From NCBI GenBank assembly GCA_034620365.1, contig JAQGEQ010000291.1, forward strand, positions 62,001 through 126,000: 64,000 bases of DNA, given 5' to 3'. The DNA comes from Pegea sp. RAD2-039 (Eukaryota > Chordata > Thaliacea > Salpida > Salpidae). The notes beneath the pieces are model-generated. The model saw only the letters and a list, made by a program, of their open reading frames with translations, searched no databases and had not been told where the DNA came from. Shown here one piece after another: positions 13,701-25,813 of this stretch. Position 1 is the stretch's first letter. Every line of letters begins with the position of its first letter. The translations under genes were made by a program, and so were the position numbers.

Positions 13701-14995
13701 TAGTCGCTCGAGTGTATCAATAGTAAATGTGTGCATCAGGTGGCGATACAATTTTAAGTTTCAAATATTACGGCTTTCTCATCACTTCAAAACCTTAGTT
13801 TTCAATTTTACATCAGAAACCGATGAGTGTGATTTTTTAGCGTTTTGAAATCATATCCAAACTGTCAGCGCTAACCAGCTTGAAATCATTCATGCGGAAA
13901 TGACCAATTTCAGTTTTGAAGATGGTATCTCATTGACGTCATCTGTATTGCTGGACGAGTTTAAACTCGGATTCAAAAGATCACACAAAGGATTGACATA
14001 ATGGTGTTTCTATCGTAATCTCTTTTTAATAATAATGATTCCAATAGGAACCTGGTAATGATGTCGTATCAAATAATGACGTCACAACTTGTTACATAAA
14101 AAATAATGTCCTAAAACTCATTTAATTTCCTAAGTTATCTTGTTCACCATATACTGATAAATTCTTATTTAAAATTATTTTCACATCAGCGAAGTAAGAT
14201 CAACAATCAAAATAATGATTAGTTCTTAAGTTGTAGCTATTGCTAAACTGTGAAGAATTAATTAAAGTTTTGCTTTAAATTCACATATTTATCAGAGAAG
14301 GATTTTTTCATAATATCAACTTTGTATTGAAAATTTTGTCTACTAATATTTTCTTCACTATTTTTAAACATTTTTTAGTATTTTATTAAATAGAAGTTTT
14401 GAAGGTGTTATTTCAGAAAATGAATTCAAATTTATTATGATAACCTCGTAATATATACACTATAGTAATCTGAATTATCATAAAATGTTTGTGAATAAAT
14501 TACTACAGTGACGTCATCATCGCTGTCGGATATATTTGTATTTCCAGCAAAGAATTACAAAAATACTCGAAGTAATAAAATTCTTTCACAATCCTTTTGT
14601 ATCTGATACTTATATTTATGATTGTAATTTGATATAAAATTGTTACGAATATTTGCATGTGTATTTTATCTCATAATTAAATTGTGACATATTTATTTGT
14701 CTTTCAAACGACCGAAGTTCTTCACATTTTTGATGACGTCATCAATTGATGGCCATTGAAATAATGAAACAATAATAATTTTACCTTTTTTTTCTAAAGT
14801 AGGATTTTATTTATTAGCATGATGTCTTTATCACTTGCATTGATGTATGAATTAATCAAATACTGATCTGTTTTCATCAGATTAACTTCTTTTGCTCTAA
14901 GAAATCTTACCTAACATGTGTAATGATGTTGACGTATGTTGCATTCACCTCGTATTAAAATCAGTGAAAATCGACTTCAGAATGAAGTTTTGATC
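10796..14995 (+). repeat. Array unit 5: complete reference monomer, 4.2 kb, blocks A to J
   Basis: This is the only unit in the window with every block once and in order: A 10796, B 11151, C about 11513, D about 12055 (with a second D-like copy about 12330), E 12905, F about 13091, G 13518, H about 13970, I 14509 and J 14734. The next A follows at 14996. It carries seven perfect TGACGTCA octamers (10980, 13253, 13518, 13934, 14077, 14509, 14734) and TTACGTAA at 12069. I use it as the reference against which the other units are described as deleted or duplicated. Confidence 0.8.
12069..12076. promoter_or_regulatory. TTACGTAA palindrome of the D block (representative)
   Basis: The D block carries CTTGATTACGTAAT in nearly every copy (for example near 4498, 6664, 12069, 18512, 27249, 32969, 36112, 42481). 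TTACGTAA is a known PAR-bZIP/C/EBP-type site. The surrounding D block is among the best-conserved parts of the array, and a diverged relative sits at about 60690 on the minus strand, where the core has changed to TTAGGTAA. Function is not shown by the sequence. Confidence 0.4.
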
Positions 14996-17537
14996 AATCA
15001 ACAGCTAGATTAGAACCGATTTGAAAGGCTGTGTGAGTGGTTGCAGTGACGCTGATAAATTTCATAACTAACAAATTTCCGTTATGTGGTAAGAAATCTA
15101 CTAATGACATTCTGTTTATGTCTATTATTCACAACAATTCTATTGGTTGGCTAATGGCGAGTTCTTGTACTACCTGCATCTAGATGACATCATATGATCA
15201 CGTGACATGCAGTGCTGTTAAAACTTTGTTTGAGTATCATTATAATCGCTTTCTAATGATTTTTAGAGACAACAAAGAAGGAAAAAATTGAATTTATTAA
15301 ATGATTTTAATCAGTATAAGGAATAATATAAATAATCTTATATACAAAGCTGAAAAAATAGCGCTTAGTTTTATTGACAGCAGTAGATCAAATTTACAAA
15401 TTCTTCAGCGTTGTTGATTAGATTAGTTTGAAGATATTTGTGAAGATTCTGCTTCTTGTAAGAGCTCTGTTTTGATGAAATCATCTTGGATTTCAGCGTC
15501 ATCATAATGTAATACAGTCATGTGACACTTGTTACTATTAAAAAGTGTTTTGGTCGTATAGTTATAAGGTTTGTTTTGATTAGGAAAAATTTTTACTTAC
15601 CACCAGAGCAACATTCAAAAGTAGTTTTAATTTATAAAAGTCATCAAAAAAATACTTTTAATACAAAGTTTTTGTAGAATGTAATAAAACTTTATAAAGG
15701 TATTTCTAAGCAAAATATTTCATAAACTTTGAAATGTTAAAATTCATCTTGTAGTTAATATTTTAAAATGTTACCAAATACAAAAGTTTTAAGTCTTAAG
15801 TTGTTTTTTTTACCAAATTAGTGAAGAATAATTAAAAAAGCAAAATCGAACTCTTTTGATCTCTCCTATTGACTTTAATTGTTGCATTTTCTTCACTAAG
15901 TAAAGGTTAAATAAATGCTAAAAGTATTGATTTTGTTATGATAGTATTGCTCTGGTGACTTGTCACTTTATTCAATTTGAACAATTTCTTTAACATTTAC
16001 GATTTGCAAACTTAAAAAAGATTTGTTGTTGTTGTTCATAATGGATACATATATAAAACACTCACTCAAAAAGGTCTTTTACAAATTAATCTAAATCTTT
16101 TGGTTAAAAGTAAAACAACTTTGTCAGATTTGTTTCCTGTTTTAAAGGAAATAGAATGATCTATTTATGATTAGAAAAACGGAAATGTTACATAATCATC
16201 AAAAGTTTGATAACTTTTAACAACGTTTCGCAAGATGGTGCTAGTAGTTTGATATTTTACCTCAAACCTTTTACTTAGTGTTTGGTTTTAAAAGACATTG
16301 AATCAGTCGTAAGTTGAAAACGAAAACCAACCTTCAAATTATCTCATTATAAAAGGAAATTTTCAAAAAAAAGAACAAATGAAGCATCTAAAATCAATTT
16401 ATAACATTTTTTGTGGATTACTAGTATGAAACTTTTCAACATATTTCTTATTGTTTTATATTAATTTGTTTTTCATGTTACTTTATTATGATTATTATTG
16501 TATGAGGTTTTGTAAGAAGCTTTAATTTAATTGATAATTAAAAGTGGTTATCTTTAATAAAGGAATTTTTGTATTGTTGACGTCAACATAAATTTATTTC
16601 TTCCAAAATATTTTTATAATATTTTGATGAAATTGAAGTTACTAAATTGAAGTTGATGTATTTTCTTCACATTTAATCAAAATTCTAGAATACATCTTCG
16701 TTATCTTGAGTTGAAAATAGTTCCACTTCACTGCTTCCATTCTATTATTGATCTTTTAATCGAATCGAGAATACGTGATGTCATCAAACTTGACGATGTT
16801 ATTTCACTACAATTTTGATTTACGACTTGTCTCATAACATGATGACGTCATTGATGTCGTGTCATGTGATTCACTCTTGGTAACTTTCAATGCTGAAAGC
16901 CTTATAGCTTATTTATGCTTTTGGTAACAGATCGCCGTTTCAGCTTAAAGGATCAATTACAAGAATCAAATGCACCATTAGCTGGCAGTTTAATCTTGTG
17001 ATTACTACTATTCATCAACTTTTGTTAGTCACTCGAGTGTATCAATAGTAAAATTGTGAATCAGGTGGCGATACAAATTTAAGTTTCGAATATTACGGCT
17101 TTCTCATCACTTCAAAACCTTAGTTTTCAATTTTACATCAGAAACCGATGAGTGTGATTTTTTAGCGTTTTGAAATCATATCCAAACTGTCAGCGCTAAC
17201 CAGCTTGAAATCATTCATGCGGAAATGACCAATTTCAGTTTTGAAGATGGTATCTCATTGACGTCATCTGTATTGCTGGACGAGTTTAAACTCGGATTCA
17301 AAAGATCACACAAAGGATTGACATAATGGTGTTTCTATCGTAATCTGTTTTTAATAATAATGTCTGCAATAGGAACCTGGTAATGATGTCGTATCAAATA
17401 ATGACGTCACAACTTGTTACATCATAAATAATATCCAAAAACTCATTTAATTTCCTCAGTTATCTTGTGCACCATATACCGATAAATTCTTAGTTCAAAT
17501 TATTGTCACAACAGTGAAGTAAGATCAACAATCAAAA
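14996..17537 (+). repeat. Array unit 6 (A-B-E-F-G-H), with a recent 1.5-kb duplicate of unit 5
   Basis: A at 14996 and B near 15355, then a deletion near 15850 removes most of C and all of D. E (variant) is at 16230, F at 16416, G near 16850 and H near 17294. From about 16025 to 17537 the sequence follows 12700-14212 of unit 5 with a constant offset of 3325 bases and few differences, which marks a recent duplication or conversion. The unit stops abruptly at 17537 and the next base begins inside block B again. Confidence 0.75.
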
Positions 17538-20500
17538 TGAGAGCTCTGTTTTGATGAAATCATCTTGGATTTCAGCGTCATCATAATGTAATACAGTCAT
17601 GTGACACTTGTTACTATTAAAAAGTGTTTTGGTCGTATTGTTATATGGTTTGTTTTGATTAGGAAAAATTTTTACTTACCACCAGAGCAACATTCAAAAG
17701 TAGTTTTAATTTATAAAAGTCATCAAAAAAATAAATTTAATTCAAAGTTTTTGTAGAATGTAATAAAACTTTATAAAGGTATTTCTAAGCAAAATATTTC
17801 ATAAACTTTGAAATGTTAAAATTCATCTGGTAGTTAATATTTTAAAATGTTACCAAATAAAAAAGTTTTAAGTTTTAAGTTGTTTTTTTTACCAAATTAG
17901 TGAAGAATAATTAAAAAAGCAAAATCGAACTCTTCAGTTAAAACCTAATTATGACACCTTGTAAGCTTATCAGCTGCCATCAAATTTTACTTAAAAATAA
18001 TTTTTTCATTAATATATCGAGTAAAAGGCTTGTTTTGTTGATTCATTTATATTTCAACCTTCCACTATTACTTTCAACATTAATTCCATAAATGTATTCA
18101 CAAATCTTCTTTTAACATATAAAGTGCATTTTCAAAAAATCTCTAATCATAAACTCTTATCACAAACCAGATGATTACAAAGATCACAAAAAGCAAACTC
18201 ATAAGCTTCAAGTCTTTGATTTTAAAAATTAAATCAAATTTAAATTTATGCAATTTTTATCTTAAGTTTTATATTGGATATTAGTTTAAAGTTTGATAAC
18301 AATAAAAACCTGTACTTTAAAGGTTAATATTAAAAATAGTCATCACTAAAAAGTACATTTGGTTAAGTAATACTTAAACTAAATTTTATAGACAAACTAT
18401 TATAGAGGAAACAATAAAAAAATTACTTATTTTGTCAAATGGCTTATATCTGCTTTAAATTCTATATAGGTTCGAAGTCAGGTATTCTATCATCGGTACG
18501 AAATTTCGTGCTTGATTACGTAATGTACTTACAGGTGCAGAAAGTATAATCATTACTATAAGTAAATAGTAAAGCCGTCATAGGCTCCTTTAAGAGAAGG
18601 GAAAAACATATTCGAAAATTGTGCAATCAGTTGACCTTATACTCAATGTTTTATGATTTTGTGACATGTCAACTAATATTAGATTCATATTTTCAACTGA
18701 TTCTGTTCTAATAAAGTCAACTGATAATAGGTTCGAAATCAAATTTTATGTCATAGATACGAGTTGTTGTACTTGATTACGTAATGTGCTAGCATGTGCA
18801 AAAAGTTTAATCAGAACTATAGGTAAATAGTAAAAGCCCTTGTTGACTGCATCAAGAGAAGGAAATAAACCTATTCGAAAATTGACCAAGTGAGAAATCA
18901 GTTTACAAAATTTTTTCAACAAAGTAATAAATTTTTATCGCATGAAATACAAGTCTAACAATGAGCAATCTTCTCATTTTTTTAGGGTTTTGACTTTATT
19001 GGTTGCATTTACTTCACTTAAAAAATATTAATTAAATAGTGAAAGTATTGATTTTGTTATGATATGATTCTTCTTGTTATTTGTCACTGTATTCAAATTT
19101 GAAAATTTCTGTAGCATTTACCATTTGCAAGTCTAACTATAACAAAGATTTGTTGTTGTTCACAATGGACACATATATAAAATACTCACTTCATAATTTC
19201 TTTTACAAATTGTTATAAATCTTTTGGTTAAAAGTAAAACAACTTTGTCAAATACGTTTCCTCTTTTAAAGGAAATAGAATGCTCTAATTATAATTAGAA
19301 AAACGGAAATGTTACATAATCATCAAAAGTTTGATAACTTTTAACAAAGTTTCGCAAGATGGCGCTAGTAGTTTGACTTTTTACCTCAAACTTTTTACTT
19401 AGTGTTTGGTTTAAAAGACATTGAATCAGTCGCAAGTTGAAAACGAAAACCAACCTTCAAATTATCTCGTTATAAAAGGAAATTTTCAATAAAAAGAACA
19501 ATTGAAGCATCTAAAATCGTTTTATAACAATTTTTGTGGATTACTAGTATGAAACTTTTCAACGTTTTTCTTATTGTTTTATATTGATTTGTTTTTCATG
19601 TTACTTTATTATGAATTTTATTTATGAAGTTTTGTAAGAAGCTGTAAGAAGCCTCTGGTTGTAAAACACATTAAATCTACTAAAATTTAAAGACGTATAT
19701 AACAGAGATTTGAATCATCCCATTATACCAGGAAACCTTTTCATATATGGAATGAAATTAAAATCTACAATCTTTTATAGAGTTTACTAGTTTGCTATTA
19801 CTCTGTTTTCTGCTTCAATTAATATTTCAATTAAATGATAGTTCTTCCATAATAACATTTTAAAATATGTTGCAAAAACTGTCGGTAGCTTATAGAAGTT
19901 TTAATTTTCAATTTTAAGTCTTATAAACTTTTGTTAAACTCCTATTAAGAAAGGTTCTGCATAAATTACTTTATAATGTTTTATTGTTGAACTAATATGG
20001 AAATAATTACTGTAGGCTTGATGATATATATGATGATTCTGCTTCTTGTAAGAGGACTGTTATGATGAAAAGCTTTCACTAACATGATGATGTAATGCAA
20101 TCACGTAACAAGTTTTACTAGCAAGATGTGTTTTTGATCGTATCGTCATATGGTTTTGTTTCAATAGGGAAAAATTGTAATTACCAATAGAGTAAAATTT
20201 TAAAAAGTTTCAAATTATAATATTTATCAGAAAATTCTTTAAAATGAAAGTTTTGTTAAATATAATAAGCCACTTAAAAAACATTTGTAATCTAAAAATT
20301 TCATAAACTTTGAGAAATCATAAATCATCTGGTAGTTAATATTGTAAGAAACTACGGAATACCAAAGTTTTAAGACTTAGATGATTACTTTTCTTAGTTA
20401 AGCTAGAATTGTTATAAAGAGTAAACCCAAAATCTTCAGTTGATCACATTACTATGACAACTTGTAAGCTTATCATATGTATATAAGTTCGAAATAAAAT

Positions 20501-21214
20501 TTTCTGTCATAAATACGAAATGTCGTGCTTGATTACGTAATTTACTAACAGGTGCACAAAGTATCACCAAAAATATTAGTAAATAGTAAAGCCCTCGTTG
20601 GCTGCTTTAAAAAAAGGGAAAAACTATTCGAAAATTGACCAATTGAGAAATAAAATTTAGTTAAAAAATGTTTGAAGTTTGACAAATAAAATATTCATAT
20701 AATCAAAATATAAGCTTCTATCAGCTATCAGCTAAATTGGTATAAGACCTTCATTAATAATAAATAGTTTATTTTCAAATTTGGAATCTATAAAGAATAT
20801 AATTCTCTGATTAATTCGACAAAACAAAAATAAAACAAATTTGTATGACAATTCTTAATAGGATCAGGTAACAAAAATCAAAACGATTTCTCTAGTCTCG
20901 AGTACATCATAAACCTTTCATATGAGAAAAAGATGATGATTCTGATTTGAAGTTCTCCAGAAATCATTTTGTCGTCTTCAAGTGGTCGCTAATTACTAAC
21001 TTCAAATCATTCATACATGTTTGAAGTAACTTCAGCTACTGACGTCATCATCGATGCTAGGACGCAGAGGAATGTAAGAAGAGATAATGATGTCTCCAAA
21101 GCAGTTCCTTTTCTACATTTTTTGTGGATTACTAGTATGAAACTTCTCAACTTATTTCTTATTGTTTTATATTAAATTTTTTTTGATGTTAATTTGTTGT
21201 GATTAATATTGCAT
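17538..21214 (+). repeat. Array unit 7 (B-C-D-E-F, then B-C-D-F)
   Basis: It starts inside B (GAGCTCTG at 17541), then C near 17960, D near 18500 and 18765, E at 19354 and F near 19540. After about 19650 a second partial pass follows: a B-like part near 20035, C near 20465, D near 20520 and F near 21130. This compound order (B-C-D-E then B-C-D-F) is repeated at 26.2-29.6 kb and 35.0-38.5 kb and forms the core of the higher-order repeat. Confidence 0.7.
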
Positions 21215-24200
21215 GGCACATTTTTGAGTTTTGAATGATTTGCAAACTTAAAAAAGATTTGTTGTTGTTGTTCATAATGGATACATATATAAAATACTCA
21301 CTCTGAAAGGTCTTTTAAAAATTGTTCTAATTCTTTTGGTTAAAAGTAAAACAACTTTGTCAGATTTGTTTCCTCTTTTAAAGGAAATAGAATGCTCTAT
21401 TTATGATTGAAAAACGGAAATGTTACATAATCATCAAAAGTTTGATAATTTTTAACAAGGTTTCGCAAGATGGCGCTAGTAGTTTGACTATTTACCTCAA
21501 ACCTTTTACTTAGTGTTTGGTTTTAAAAGACATCGAATCAGTCGCAAGTTGAAAACGAAAACCAACCTTCAAATTATCTCATTATAAAAGGAAATTTTCA
21601 ATAAAAAGAACAAATGAAGCATCTAAAATCATTTTATAACATTTTTCATGGATTACTAGTATGAAACTTTTCAACGTATTTCTTATTATTTTATATTGAT
21701 TTATTTTTTATGTTACTTTATTATGATTTTTATTTATGAGGTTTTGTAAGAAGCTTTAATTTAATTGATAATTAAAAGTGGTTATCTTTAATAAAGGAAT
21801 TTTTGTATTGTTGACGTCAACCTGAATTTCTTCCAAAATATTTTTATAATATTTTGATGAAATTGAAGTTACTAAATTGAAGTTGACGTATTTTCTTCAC
21901 ATTTAATCAAAATTCTAGAATACATCTTCGTTATCTTGAGTTGAAAATAGTTCCACTTCACTGCTTCTATTCTACTATTGATCATTTAATCGAATCCAGA
22001 ATTCGTGATGTCATCAAACTTGACGATGTTATTTCACTACAACTTTGAATTACGACTTATCTCTTAATATGATGACGTCATTGATGTCGTGTCATGTGAT
22101 TAACTCTTGGTAACTTTCAATACTGAAAGTCTTATAGCTTATTTATGCTTTTGGTAACAGGTCGCCGTTTCAGCTTAAAGGATCAATTACAAGAATCAAA
22201 TGCACCATTAGCTGGCAGTTTAATCTTGTGATTACTACTATTAATCAACTTTTGTTAGTCGCTCAAGTGTATCAGTAAAATTGTGCATCAGGTCGTGATA
22301 CTATTTTAAGTTTCGAATATTACGGCTTTCTATTCACTTCAAAACCTTAGTTTTCAATTTTATATCAGAAACCGATGAGTGTGATTTTTTAGCGTTTTGA
22401 AATCATATCCAAACTGTCAGCGCTAACCAGCTTGAAATCATTCATGCGGAAATGACCAATTTCAGTTTTGAAGATGGTATCTCATTGACGTCATCTGTAT
22501 TGCTGGACGAGTTTAAACTCGGATTCAAAAGATCACACAAAGGATTTACATAATGGTGTTTCTATCGTAATCTCTTTTTAATAATAATGTCTCTAATAGG
22601 AACCTGGTAATGATGTCGTATCAAATAATGACGTCACAACTTGTTACATAAAAAATAATGTCCTAAAACTCATTTAATTTGCTAAGTTATCTTGTGCACC
22701 ATATACCAATAAATTCTTATTTAAAATTATTTTCACATCAGCGAAGTAAGATCAAAAATCAAAATAATGATTAGTTCTTAAGTTGTAGCTATTGCAAAAC
22801 TGTGAAGAACAAATTAAACTTTTGCTTTAAATTCACTTATATATCAGAGAAGGTTTTTTTCATAATATCAACTTTGTATCGAAAATTTTGTCTACTAATA
22901 TTTTCTTCCCCATTTTTAAACATTTTTTAGTATTTTATCAAATAGAAGTTTTAAAGGTGTTATTTCAGAAAATGAGTTCAAATTTATTATGATAACCTCG
23001 TAATATATACACTACAGTAATCTGAATTATCATAAAATGTTTGTGAATAAATCACTACAGTGACGTCATCATCGATGTCGGATATATTTGTATTTCATGC
23101 AGAGAGTTGCATAGAATCTCGAAATAACAAATTTGTTGCGCAATCTTTTTTATTCTAATATTTCTTTGATAGGAGTTTATTTACTTTTTGAATTTATAAA
23201 AACAAACTAAGTTAAGTATTTATTTGAAGATAAAATTGATTTACAGAACAACTTTTATTTATTTGGAGTCACTTTTTGTATTCTAATCAGTAAAACTTAG
23301 CTTTCTTTAAAATAATGATAACGCAATTTTTTTACTTTACGGTTGATGACGTCATTATTACAGGAATAATCGAGATTCTATTCGTCGATTTTTTATTTTC
23401 CACAAATATTTTTCTCATAAGTAAATTTTGCCAAATTTATTTTTAATTAAAAAGACTAATTTTCTTCATTGATTTGAAGATGTCATCAATTGATGTCTAT
23501 TAAAATACTCAAACAATAATATTACTAATAATAATTTTGAATACGTCATTAATTGATTACCGAACTTCATTTTTTTAATAAGATTTTATTGATTAGCATG
23601 ATGTCACTATCACTTGCATTGATCCATGAATTAATCAAACAATTGATCTATTTTCATCTGATTTATTTTTAAACATTTTTTAATATTTTATCGAATAGAA
23701 GGTTTGAAGATGACATCCCAGAAAATTAATTCGAATTTATTATGATAACAGCGTAGAATTTACACTACAGTACTTTGAATTATCATAAAATGTTTGTGAC
23801 TAAATTGCTACAGCAACGTCATCGTCGCTGTCGGATCTATTTGTAATTTCATGCAGAGATATACAAAACTACTCGAAGTAACAAAATTCTTACACAATAC
23901 TTTTTAAGCTGGTATTTATATTTATGATTCTAATTTGATAAAAATTTGTTACGAATATTTGCATGTGTATTTTATCTCATAATCAAATTGTGCCATATTT
24001 ATTTGTGTTTCAAACGACCAAACATGTTTAATTTTTTGATGACGTCATCAATTAGTGCCCAATGAAATAATGAAACGATAAAGTTTATACCTTATTTTCT
24101 AAATTACGGTTATTATTGGTTACTGTCTTACAGCAAGTTCTTGTAATACTTGCATCTAGATGACGTCATATGATCACGTGTTACATAGTACTGTTAAAAC

Positions 24201-25813
24201 TGTCTTGGAATATCATTATGATCGCTTTCTAATGCTTATTGGAGCCAACACAGTAGGAAAAAGCTGAATTTATTAAATGATCCTAATAAGTATAAGGAAT
24301 AGTATGAATATTCATATATAGAAAGCTAAAGCAATAGCGCTTAGCTTTATTGACATGCAGTAGATCAGATTTACAGATTAGTCAGGTTTGATGATATTTG
24401 TGATGATTCTGCTTCTTGCAAAAAGACTCTTGTGTTTAAAGCATCTTGGATTTCAGCATCACGATGATATAGTACAATCACGTGACAATTGTTACCATTA
24501 CGAATTGGTTTTGGCCGTATCGTTATATAGTTCGTTACGATTAGGGAGAATTTTAATTAATATTTGAGTAAAATTTAGAAAAGTTCCAATTTATAAAAGT
24601 CATCAAAAACTAATGTTAATACAAAGTTTTGTTTAAATGTAATAAAACACTTAAAAAAATATTTGTAAACTAATACTTTCATAAACTTTGAAATGCCACA
24701 AGTCATCTGGTAATTAATTTTTTAAAATGTTACCTAATACAAAAGTGTTAAGTTTTAAATGATTTATTTTACCTAAATAATGCAGAATTGTTATATAGAG
24801 CAAAATCAAAATCTTCAGCTTATCACCTTTTTGTGACACCTTGTAAGCTTATCAGTTGCCATCAAATTTTACTTAAAAGTGTCTTATTATCTTGATGCTT
24901 CAAGTAAAAAGGTTTGTTGTATTGATCTTTTTTAATTCAACTTTGCACTATCATTTTTAACCTTAATTCTATAAACGTATTCAAAAAGCCACTTTTAACA
25001 TATAAAGTGCATTTTCAAAATGTCTTTAATCATAAACTTTAATCCCAAACCACATGAAAGGTAAGATAAATACTAATAAATTACAAGTAAGTACTCCGAA
25101 TTATCATAAAATGTCTGTGACGTAATCGTCGCTTTCGGTTCTATTTGTAATTTCATACAGAGAATTACAAAATTCCTCCAAATAACGAAATTATTACACA
25201 ATCCTTTTAAATCTGATATTTAAATTTATAATTGTTATTGGATATACATTTGTTACGAATATTTGCATGTGTATTCTTCCTCATAATCAAATTGTGATAT
25301 ATTTATTTGTCTTTTAAACAACCAAAGTTTTTCACATTTTTGATGACGTCATCAATTGTTGCCAAATAAAATAATGAAACGATAATAATTTTACCTTTTT
25401 TTCTAAAGTAGGATTTTATTTATTAGCATGATGTCACTATCACTTGCATTGATCATGAATTAATCAAATATTGATCTATTTTCATCAGAATTTAACTTTG
25501 TCTTTCCTTGGTAGATACAGAGATTAATTATTGATAATTTTTAAAAAGTAGAGAGATTTTAAGTAATTAATTTATAATTACTAGATTAATTATCTGTGCC
25601 AGAGAATAATTTTGATAGTTCAAGCAATAAAGAAATTAAAAGTTTGTAATTAAATTGATTTAAAGTGGATTAAATAGATACTGATCTATTTTCATCAGAT
25701 TAACTCCTTTTGCTCTAAGAAGTCTTACCTAACACATGTAATGATGTCGACGTATGTTGCATTCACCTCGTAATACAATCAGTGATGATCGACTTCAGAA
25801 TGAAGTTATGATG
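21215..25813 (+). repeat. Array unit 8 (E-F-G-H-I-J-I-J-B-C-I-J plus 170 bp of foreign sequence)
   Basis: E 21465, F about 21650, G about 22070, H about 22519, I about 23060, J about 23475, a second I-J pair (about 23815 and 24040), then part of A and B (24332), C about 24841, and a third I-J pair (about 25120 and 25340). Bases 25490-25659 match no other array block except the array's right terminus. Everything from 23093 to 25659 is nearly identical to 43567-46139. Confidence 0.7.
23093..25659 (+). repeat. 2.57-kb near-identical block, internal copy
   Basis: It pairs with 43567-46139. The two follow each other base for base apart from scattered substitutions and small indels; the offset changes only from 20474 to 20480 over the block. 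This is far closer than neighbouring array units are to each other, so the copies are recent or have been homogenised by conversion. The shared block includes the non-array tail at its right end. Confidence 0.85.
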
